Shown here one piece after another: positions 5,323-11,312 of a stretch of 64,000 nt of DNA. Below the pieces are notes generated by a model. It was given only the letters and a program-made list of their open reading frames with translations, was not told where the DNA came from and searched no databases. The DNA lies in assembly GCA_015066635.1 (NCBI GenBank), contig SVOA01000001.1, positions 1 to 64,000 of the forward strand. Direction: 5' to 3'. Within the stretch, counting starts at the first letter, position 1, and every line of letters starts with the position of its first letter. The position numbers and the translations under genes were made by a program. The DNA is from Oscillospiraceae bacterium. Lineage in GTDB: Bacteria > Bacillota > Clostridia > Oscillospirales > Acutalibacteraceae.

Positions 5323-6789
5323 ATGATTAACGAACTTAAAAACGAAGCTAATAAAACGAGAACCGAAAACGGTGCGGCGACTTTGAAAAGCTCGGGCGAT
5401 TACTGCCTCGACCTTTTTGCCTCGGTAGGTGCGTTGCGCCATGCCGACGATACCGAAATCGTAAACCGCTTCATCAGAGCGTTTACGGAAAATCCCGACC
5501 TTGCGATGAAAATCCTTTTCTTCGCAAGAGACATAAGAGGCGGTCTCGGCGAACGCAGAGTGTTCAGAATAATTCTCGCCTGGCTCGCTATGAATAAGAG
5601 CGAAACCGTCAAGAGAAACATTGAATTCATCGCCGAATACGGCCGCTGGGACGACCTGACCGTATTGCTCGGCACTCCCTGTGAGGACGAAGCGGTATCG
5701 CTGATTTACAGAACGCTTCGCAGCGATCTTGAGAATATGAGTAACGGCGGAGAGGTTAGCTTGCTTGCAAAATGGCTTCCCTCGGTCAACACGAGCAACC
5801 GTGAAACTGTTAAAACGGCGAAAAAACTCGCAGGAAAGCTCGGACTTAGCGAAGCCGAATACAGAAAAACTCTGTCCTCGCTTCGCGCATACATAAAAAT
5901 AATCGAAAACAATCTGCGTGAAAGAGATTACAGTTTTGACTACGAAAAGCAGCCCTCGAAAGCGCTTTTCAAATACCGCTCGGCGTTTCTCGAAAACGAT
6001 GCGGAGCGTTACAAAGCCTTCCTTGAGAGAGTTAATCTCGGCGAGGCGAAGATGAACACGGGTACACTGATGCCCTATGAGATAATCAGGCCTCTTTGTG
6101 AATGGAACTGTAAGGAATTGAGCGCAGAGGAGTCTCAGGCGTTAGACACTACCTGGAATGCACTCGCAAACTACTGCGACGGCAGAAACGCTCTGGCGGT
6201 AATCGACGGCTCAGGCTCTATGTACTGCTACGGAAACCCCGTTCCTGCTTCGGTTGCGCTTTCTTTGGGTATTTACTTCGCCGAGCATAACACCGGAGCA
6301 TTCAAAAACCATTTTATCACCTTCTCTGAAAGTCCTCAGCTCGTTGAAATCAAGGGCAGGAGCATTGAGGAAAAGGTAAGATACTGTATGACGTTTGACG
6401 AGGTTGCAAACACCGATATTCAGAAGGTCTTTGAGCTGATACTCAATGCGGCGCTTAACAATAATGTTCCTCAGTCCGAGCTTCCCGAAACGCTGTATAT
6501 CATTTCCGATATGGAATTTGATTGCTGTGCGGAAAATGCGGATATGACGAACTTTGAGTATGCAAAGAAGCTTTTTGAGGAAAACGGCTACAAGCTTCCG
6601 AACGTAGTTTTCTGGAACGTTCAGAGCCGAAACACTCAGGTTCCCGTAAAGAAAAACGAGCAGGGCGTCGCCCTCGTTTCGGGTTGTACGGCGAAGCTGT
6701 TTGAAGCGGTAATGAACGGTGAGCTTGATCCGTATGAATTTATGCTTTCGGCAGTATGTACCGAAAGATACGAAAAAATAGCAGCATAG
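5323..6789 (+). CDS. DUF2828 / Ro60-like TROVE-vWA RNA-binding protein
   Basis: A 488-residue protein. The ATG at 5323 has GAGGAGG just upstream; the frame stays open back into the RNA array, but that extension is non-coding RNA. The N-terminal two thirds is helical and TROVE-like, with RDIRGGLGERRVFR (near 70-83), IAEYGRWDDL (near 105) and LLAKWLPS (near 150). The C-terminal third is a von Willebrand factor A fold with the MIDAS motif DGSGSM (near 300), a YIISDMEFD strand and a VVFWNVQSR segment. These are hallmarks of DUF2828, a family related to Ro60. Ro60 proteins bind Y RNAs and misfolded RNAs, and in bacteria are often encoded with rtcB. The array RNAs just upstream are its likely ligands. 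The rtcB gene follows after 39 nt. Confidence 0.87.
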   Translation: MINELKNEANKTRTENGAATLKSSGDYCLDLFASVGALRHADDTEIVNRFIRAFTENPDLAMKILFFARDIRGGLGERRVFRIILAWLAMNKSETVKRNIEFIAEYGRWDDLTVLLGTPCEDEAVSLIYRTLRSDLENMSNGGEVSLLAKWLPSVNTSNRETVKTAKKLAGKLGLSEAEYRKTLSSLRAYIKIIENNLRERDYSFDYEKQPSKALFKYRSAFLENDAERYKAFLERVNLGEAKMNTGTLMPYEIIRPLCEWNCKELSAEESQALDTTWNALANYCDGRNALAVIDGSGSMYCYGNPVPASVALSLGIYFAEHNTGAFKNHFITFSESPQLVEIKGRSIEEKVRYCMTFDEVANTDIQKVFELILNAALNNNVPQSELPETLYIISDMEFDCCAENADMTNFEYAKKLFEENGYKLPNVVFWNVQSRNTQVPVKKNEQGVALVSGCTAKLFEAVMNGELDPYEFMLSAVCTERYEKIAA

Positions 6790-6828
6790 GAAGGGTTAAA
6801 TCCCTTCCCGTGCGGAAAGGGATTAATT

Positions 6829-8049
6829 ATGATAGAGATAAACGGCGCATTTGCCGCCGCAAAGGTTTTTGCAAATACAATTGACGACACCGCCATAGAG
6901 CAGCTCGAGGTACTCTGCTCTCAGGAGTTTACAAAGGATGCAAAAATCAGAATTATGCCCGACGTTCACGCCGGCAAGGGCTGTACGATAGGCTTTACCG
7001 CAAATTTAGGCGATATGGTTATTCCGAATATTGTCGGAGTCGATATAGGCTGCGGTATGCTATGCGTGACACTCGGCAAAATTGATATTGACTTTGAGCG
7101 CTTTGACGGAATCGTAAGAAAATACGTTCCCTGCGGCAGAGAGGTGCACGAGGGCAGAATTGCGAAATTCCCCGCCCTTCAGGATATGAACTGCTACCGT
7201 TCGCTCAAGGATACCAAGCGTATCGTGCGCTCGCTCGGCACTCTCGGCGGAGGTAATCACTTCATAGAGCTTGACACGGATGACGGCGGCTGTATTTACC
7301 TCGTTATACACACCGGCTCGAGAAATCTCGGCAAGCAGGTTGCGGAGCATTATCAGGAGATGGCTTACGATATCGCCCGTGGGGCAGATAATCTGCTCGA
7401 GGCGCAGAGAAAACTCATTGACGAGTATAAGGCTCAGGGCAGACGAAGCGAAATTCAGGCTCAGCTTATTAAAATGAAGAAGGAGTTCAAGCTTAAGGAG
7501 AGCGAAATCCCGAAGGATTTATGCTATCTTACGGGCAAGTACAGACAGATGTATCTCGACGATATGGCCGTCTGTCAGGAGTTTGCGGCGCTCAACAGAA
7601 CGCTTATTGCAAATTCGATACTCGAGAATTATTTCTCCAAGCCTTTTTCGGAGTATGAGAGCTTCGAGACGGTACACAACTACATTGATCTTGAGAACAA
7701 TATCGTGCGTAAGGGCGCGGTTTCGGCGCAGAAGGGCGAAATGCTCTTAATCCCTATCAATATGCGTGACGGCTCGCTTATCTGCGTCGGCAAGGGAAAT
7801 GAGGACTGGAACTGCTCGGCGCCTCACGGGGCGGGCAGACTTCTCTCGAGAACCGATGCGAAGGACGTACTTTCAATGGATGAGTACAAGCGCGAAATGC
7901 AGGGCATATTTACCACCTGCATAAACGAGCATACGCTCGACGAGTCGCCTATGGCGTACAAGAATAAGGATGAAATCGTCTCCTGCATCGGCCCCACAGC
8001 AGATATAGTCAAGCAGATAAAGCCGATATATAACTTCAAGGCGAATTAA
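6829..8049 (+). CDS. rtcB: RNA-splicing ligase RtcB
   Basis: A 406-residue RtcB, close to the usual short bacterial form. It joins RNA ends bearing a 2',3'-cyclic phosphate or 3'-phosphate to 5'-OH ends, using GTP and manganese. The metal and catalytic residues are visible: VGVDIGCGM (Asp and Cys ligands, near 74), GGGNHF (His, near 140), HTGSRNLG (near 163), ETVHNYID (near 285) and SAPHGAGR (near 335), whose His is guanylylated in the family. Its substrate ends are those left by most ribonuclease toxins. It lies 39 nt behind the DUF2828 gene and is surely co-transcribed. No RtcA cyclase or archease gene is present. Confidence 0.96.
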   Translation: MIEINGAFAAAKVFANTIDDTAIEQLEVLCSQEFTKDAKIRIMPDVHAGKGCTIGFTANLGDMVIPNIVGVDIGCGMLCVTLGKIDIDFERFDGIVRKYVPCGREVHEGRIAKFPALQDMNCYRSLKDTKRIVRSLGTLGGGNHFIELDTDDGGCIYLVIHTGSRNLGKQVAEHYQEMAYDIARGADNLLEAQRKLIDEYKAQGRRSEIQAQLIKMKKEFKLKESEIPKDLCYLTGKYRQMYLDDMAVCQEFAALNRTLIANSILENYFSKPFSEYESFETVHNYIDLENNIVRKGAVSAQKGEMLLIPINMRDGSLICVGKGNEDWNCSAPHGAGRLLSRTDAKDVLSMDEYKREMQGIFTTCINEHTLDESPMAYKNKDEIVSCIGPTADIVKQIKPIYNFKAN

Positions 8050-8640
8050 GACCGTGATCCCATTGCTGAGCCGTCCTTGTGGCTATGTTCCGCATTGGCG
8101 TTAGCCGGGACATTGGTTTTAAGATAGTATCAAAGCGGACAGTAACTCCGCTTTGATACAGGTGATTCGGCTATAATCGGCGGCAATCGGAGCCGTCCTT
8201 CACTGACCGGATTGCCGATTCACGCAGACACCGCTTCGGTTGGCGTGTCAACACTTGTGCTGCCGCCCTTCGCCGAAGACGCAGAAGCTGATGCTATGTG
8301 CGGGCGCATCTCCCCTTCGGGGGAGACAGACGCAACGACGCCTCCGTCAGCTACGGATAAATACGGCTTGAACCGACTTGGGCAATCGGAGCCCTATGTC
8401 CGTAAACCGATTTAGCGTTTCGGTATCTGCAAAACGAAGGCTTCGCAGCTCACTCGGGATTCCTCTGAGGGGTTGCGAAGTCATTCGAAAAGGAAATAAC
8501 GGACTCCCGTTCGGCGTTTCGGACGTTACGCAGGGGTATAAGTATATCTGCGAGCTCGGGGTCTGTTTTTTCGCATCAGAGGTGAGGGGCAGGCTCTCAT
8601 CGCCTTCGCATTAAGACGGTCACCGCCGACTGTAGGCGGT
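8050..8640 (+). ncRNA. Hairpin-rich non-coding region after rtcB (proximal part)
   Basis: No credible gene is present. Clear hairpins are: AGCC/GGCT (8069-8084); a 12-bp perfect stem GTATCAAAGCGG/CCGCTTTGATAC (8127-8138 with 8148-8159); CGGCAATCGG with CCGGATTGCCG (8181-8217); GACAC/GTGTC (near 8226); TCTCCCC-TTCG-GGGGAGA (8309-8326); CCGT-CAGCT-ACGG; and GCTTCGCA with TGCGAAGT (near 8440-8490). GGCAATCGGAGCC occurs twice (8182 and 8381), each time as a hairpin with 7-nt loop AATCGGA. GAGCCGTCCTT also occurs twice (8068 and 8190). This suggests repeated RNA modules like those upstream of the DUF2828 gene. Confidence 0.55.
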
Positions 8641-8652
8641 CTTTTCACCGTC
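8615..8652 (+). ncRNA. Nested hairpin with 7-nt loop GACTGTA
   Basis: The outer stem GACGGT/ACCGTC (8615-8620 with 8647-8652) encloses an inner stem ACCGCC/GGCGGT (8622-8627 with 8635-8640). The 7-nt loop is GACTGTA. The loop size suits an anticodon arm but U33 is missing, so I do not assign an anticodon. Confidence 0.5.
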
Positions 8653-8734
8653 GCAGGCGGTCATCTTGCCAAGAAGTAGCCTTTGATATACGGTCTCCCC
8701 CAAAAGAAGCACTGCGTTCTGAGGGCATGAGACC

Positions 8735-8779
8735 TCGGTTTCGCCTAACGGAACTTGTATTCCACAGGCATGAAACCGA
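8735..8779 (+). ncRNA. Module with a Thr(UGU)-like anticodon arm
   Basis: Three nested helices: TCGGTTTC/GAAACCGA (8735-8742 with 8772-8779), GCCT/AGGC (8743-8746 with 8766-8769) and GGAA/TTCC (8750-8753 with 8760-8763). The loop is CTTGTA, the order C32-U33-UGU-A37 of a threonine tRNA with one loop base missing. Confidence 0.6.
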
Positions 8780-8783
8780 AAAG

Positions 8784-8823
8784 GCTCATATAATCCGGCG
8801 TTGAAACCGGAGGCGCATTGAGC
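8784..8823 (+). ncRNA. Module with a TTGAAA anticodon-like loop
   Basis: GCTCA/TGAGC (8784-8788 with 8819-8823) encloses the stem TCCGG/CCGGA (8794-8798 with 8807-8811). The 8-nt loop CGTTGAAA resembles the CTTGAAA loop of tRNA-Ser(UGA) with one extra base. A Gln(UUG) reading is also possible, so the identity is uncertain. Confidence 0.5.
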
Positions 8824-8917
8824 GCAGTATGGGCAGCGGTGTTTCGGACAATTCGTAATACGGCAATTGGCATTAGTGGAGATTATCTCTTCATGCCCGC
8901 CGTGCGAATTGTTTCGA
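8824..8917 (+). ncRNA. Region with mutually exclusive helices
   Basis: GGGCA (8831) can pair with TGCCC (near 8894), and ACAATTCG (near 8848) with CGAATTGT (near 8905). The two helices cross, so this is either a pseudoknot or a switch. GGCAT/ATGCC with an inner GAGA/TCTC hairpin lies between. The identity is unknown. Confidence 0.4.
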
Positions 8918-8968
8918 GATGCGTTTTTGTCATCAAACACGGGTTAAATCCCGTGATAAAAGCGTATC
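8918..8968 (+). ncRNA. Module with a Leu(UAA)-like anticodon arm
   Basis: The outer pairing is GATGCG/CGTATC (8918-8923 with 8963-8968) and TTTT/AAAA with one bulged G. The inner stem CACGGG/CCCGTG (8938-8943 with 8950-8955) carries the loop TTAAAT. Opening the closing pair gives GTTAAATC, which has U33, anticodon UAA and A37 as in tRNA-Leu(UAA). Confidence 0.55.
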
Positions 8969-8969
8969 G

Positions 8970-9027
8970 GCAATCATGATGACAGGGCTAGGGAGGTTTG
9001 TAATCTGAACCCTTTGCACTTGATTGC
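8970..9027 (+). ncRNA. Module closed by GCAATCA/TGATTGC
   Basis: A perfect 7-bp closing helix (8970-8976 with 9021-9027) encloses AGGG/CCCT and a loop containing TTTGTAA. This could mimic a Thr(UGU) loop, but only three base pairs support that arm, so the assignment is weak. Confidence 0.45.
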
Positions 9028-9033
9028 TAAGCA

Positions 9034-9050
9034 CCGCACGTTAACTGCGG
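9034..9050 (+). ncRNA. Hairpin with a GTTAA loop, Asn-like but lacking U33
   Basis: The perfect 5-bp stem CCGCA/TGCGG (9034-9038 with 9046-9050) has the 7-nt loop CGTTAAC. tRNA-Asn has CTGTTAA; the shared part is GTTAA, but the U before the anticodon is absent. Confidence 0.4.
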
Positions 9051-9105
9051 CGTTAAAAATTGCCGTCCACTCAGACAGTCGGTGATTAACTTGTGCCGCA
9101 AAAAT

Positions 9106-9161
9106 AGGCTCACATCGCTTCGGGCGTACTCCCTTCGGCTTTGCAAACGGAAATTGAGCCT
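9106..9161 (+). ncRNA. Module closed by AGGCTCA/TGAGCCT
   Basis: A perfect 7-bp closing helix (9106-9112 with 9155-9161) encloses CGC-TTCGG-GCG and a further unassigned stretch. GGCTCA is also the 5' strand near 8783. I do not recognise the insert. Confidence 0.5.
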
Positions 9162-9209
9162 CTGTCCTGCGAAAGCGGTCTTGAAAACCGCCGACGCAGG
9201 GCAGTTTTT
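9162..9209 (+). ncRNA. Ser(UGA) anticodon-arm mimic that doubles as a terminator
   Basis: Three stacked helices: CTG/CAG (9162 with 9202), CCTGCG/CGCAGG (9166-9171 with 9195-9200) and GCGGT/ACCGC (9175-9179 with 9187-9191). The 7-nt loop is CTTGAAA. The 16 bases at 9175-9190, GCGGTCTTGAAAACCG, also occur in the anticodon arm of the tRNA-Ser(TGA) gene at 49573-49661. TTTTT follows directly, so the structure should also end transcription. Confidence 0.75.
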
Positions 9210-9275
9210 CAACGGAATGAAACGATAACCGACTTTAATTATTTAATAATCAGGTTTTCCGAAGGTGTTATTATT

Positions 9276-9983
9276 ATGAAAAAAGATAAAAAAATCAGAC
9301 CGAGAATTACTAAAGGTCTTGTCGATATATGCAATGAATACGCAGTTGATTATGCGCTTGCAGAACAGTATATAAACAATCACAAACTGACGCCGCAGGA
9401 GGTTACGTACGCGGCAATTTGTTTAGTGCAGCTGAATCAGGATGAATATCAATATGCTCACTGGGATGATATCGTTGACGAAAACTACATATACAAGACC
9501 GATAATTTTGACAAGACATTTGAACTGTTTTTTAAGCACGGACTTATGCCGAATGAATTATTCCCAGGTGAAACATATTCTGAAAATTTGATTGATGAAA
9601 TAAGAGCCATTTTTAATGGAACGGTGTCCGCTGAACTTTTAAAGATGATATACGAACATGGCGGAGATCCCAATTTGGAAATTGATGGCGAAAAGTTCTT
9701 TGAGAATTTGGATTCAGATATTGTTTCCGATATTGATCTCGGCTACTATTTTGAGGATTATTATAAACCTAATTTTGATTCATTATTTGCAATATGGCTG
9801 GTCTCTATGAGTTACGGAGGAGTTATGTCAGGAGGACGCACCCCCGTCAAGTTAGAAAACGGATATACTGTTTCTGATTTCCGTGACTTCAAGCGCTTTA
9901 CGCACAAACTTGAAGAAACACTTCACGATTGGTATCTTCATATAATTGACCGTGAGAACGGATTGGTTGCGGGTATCGTTTAA
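9276..9983 (+). CDS. Acidic protein of unknown function in the RNA-repair island
   Basis: A 235-residue protein; GAAGGTG upstream of the ATG at 9276 sets the start. I do not recognise the family. It is acidic, rich in aromatic and Asp/Glu residues, has no signal peptide or membrane segment, and carries LLKMIYEHGGDPNLEIDG (about residues 120-137), reminiscent of a single ankyrin-like repeat. The C-terminal part (SLFAIWLVSMSYGG, then FRDFKRF) resembles small cytoplasmic proteins often found as immunity or accessory proteins. Its A/T-rich sequence differs from the G/C-richer hairpin region before it, and it follows a terminator. A role in the RNA-repair system is suggested only by position. Confidence 0.7.
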   Translation: MKKDKKIRPRITKGLVDICNEYAVDYALAEQYINNHKLTPQEVTYAAICLVQLNQDEYQYAHWDDIVDENYIYKTDNFDKTFELFFKHGLMPNELFPGETYSENLIDEIRAIFNGTVSAELLKMIYEHGGDPNLEIDGEKFFENLDSDIVSDIDLGYYFEDYYKPNFDSLFAIWLVSMSYGGVMSGGRTPVKLENGYTVSDFRDFKRFTHKLEETLHDWYLHIIDRENGLVAGIV

Positions 9984-10070
9984 AAACGGATAATAGATTT
10001 TTCTTTTAAGCTTTAACAGCAAATCTTTTTCTGCGAGTTTTATCTCACGGACGTATTTATAAAATACAAT

Positions 10071-10135
10071 CGCAGAACATAACGGGAAGAGTACTGCTTT
10101 TTCAGTCCAAACCGTATTATGTTCTGCGTTTTCTT
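10071..10135 (+). terminator. Long hairpin after the unknown protein
   Basis: CGCAGAACAT (10071-10080) pairs with ATGTTCTGCG (10119-10128), with CGG/CCG continuing inside and a T-rich tail TTTTCTTTTT. It may simply terminate transcription, but the 38-nt loop is unusually large and could be a small RNA. The rest of 9984-10270 holds no gene; the island's right end probably lies here. Confidence 0.55.
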
Positions 10136-10270
10136 TTTCAAAATGCTTTTTCTTTAAATCCGGAAATCGTTTAAAATCTTTGCATATTAAATCTCAATCC
10201 GTTGACATGTTTCAAAACTATCTACAACACCATAGCGCCTTTGACCGCCCGTACATTTTTTATTTTATTT

Positions 10271-11290
10271 TCAGTCCTCAAAGCCGTTGGGGTTCTGCGA
10301 CTGCCAGCGCCATGAGTCCTCGCACATCTCCTCAATGTCTCTCTTTGCTTCCCAGCCGAGCACTTCCTTTGCCTTCTGCGGGTCAGAGTAACAAACGGCT
10401 ATATCTCCGGGTCTGCGCGGAGCAATTTTATAGTTGATTTTAACTCCCGTGGCCTTCATAAATGCGTTTACTATGTCGAGAACGCTGTATCCCTTGCCCG
10501 TGCCGAGGTTAAAAATCTGCACGCCCTTTTTGCCCTCAAGTATATTCTTAACCGCCTTGACATGCCCGTCGGCAAGGTCAACAACGTGTATGTAATCACG
10601 AACGCCCGTACCGTCGGGAGTATCGTAGTCGTCGCCGTAAACCGAGAGGCAGGGAAGTCTGCCGATAGCGACCTGAGTGATATAGGGCATAAGGTTATTG
10701 GGAATTCCGTTGGGATTTTCTCCTATTCTGCCGCTCTTGTGCGCGCCTATGGGATTGAAATAGCGAAGCAGGGTTGCGTTCCACTCCCCGTCAGCCTTGC
10801 ATATATCCTCGAGAATAATCTCTATCATATACTTGGTTGTACCGTAGGGGTTGGTCGTGCCGCCCGTTTTCATTGTTTCCTTCAGCGGCGAAACATTGTT
10901 CATTCCGTAAACCGTTGCCGAGGAAGAAAAGACAATATTCTTACAGCCGTTGTCACGCATTACCTCGCACAGCTTAACGGTGCCGCCTATGTTGTTGTCA
11001 TAGTACTCCATCGGTTTTTTGCAGGACTCGCCTACCGCTTTAAGACCTGCAAAGTGAATTACCGCGTCAATTTTATTCTCCTTGAATATTTTGTCCATAC
11101 CCTCTTTGTCGCGGATATCGCACTCATAGGCTTTGAAATCCTTGCCCGTGAGTTCCTTTATCCTGCCGAGAGATTTCGGACTGGAATTGTAATAGTTATC
11201 AACTACAACTATGTCGTAGCCCGCATTGAGAAGTTCTACGCAGGTGTGAGAGCCGATGAAACCGGCTCCGCCCGTAACGAGAATTGCCAT
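10271..11290 (-). CDS. galE: UDP-glucose 4-epimerase
   Basis: A 339-residue extended short-chain dehydrogenase. It interconverts UDP-glucose and UDP-galactose (Leloir pathway; also supplies surface polysaccharides). The N-terminal NAD-binding motif [10 protein letters not shown] is at residues 5-14. The catalytic Ser in SSSATVYG (near 124) and the YxxxK pair in YGTTKYMIE (near 150) are present, and the C-terminal substrate region is full length. I place the start at the ATG before AILVTGG because GGAGGGA lies seven bases upstream; a longer frame of ten extra residues lacks such a site. It stands 22 bp after the SpoIID-domain gene on the same strand. Confidence 0.95.
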   Translation of the reverse strand: MAILVTGGAGFIGSHTCVELLNAGYDIVVVDNYYNSSPKSLGRIKELTGKDFKAYECDIRDKEGMDKIFKENKIDAVIHFAGLKAVGESCKKPMEYYDNNIGGTVKLCEVMRDNGCKNIVFSSSATVYGMNNVSPLKETMKTGGTTNPYGTTKYMIEIILEDICKADGEWNATLLRYFNPIGAHKSGRIGENPNGIPNNLMPYITQVAIGRLPCLSVYGDDYDTPDGTGVRDYIHVVDLADGHVKAVKNILEGKKGVQIFNLGTGKGYSVLDIVNAFMKATGVKINYKIAPRRPGDIAVCYSDPQKAKEVLGWEAKRDIEEMCEDSWRWQSQNPNGFED

Positions 11291-11312
11291 TTTACTGTCC
11301 CTCCTGAAAAGT

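Noticed and set aside
8212-8614. Short plus-strand reading frames behind rtcB
   Set aside because: They have no start signals and cover strong hairpins; the region is better explained as non-coding RNA.
8628-8634. A tRNA-Tyr or tRNA-Gln anticodon mimic in loop GACTGTA
   Set aside because: The loop has seven bases but lacks U33, and the triplets do not stand at the anticodon position.
9141-9275. An N-terminal extension of the 235-residue protein
   Set aside because: This stretch is the Ser(UGA) hairpin and terminator; GAAGGTG precedes the ATG at 9276.
10016-10022. A seventh CAGCAA-type module after the unknown protein
   Set aside because: ACAGCAA is present, but no matching closing helix strands surround it.
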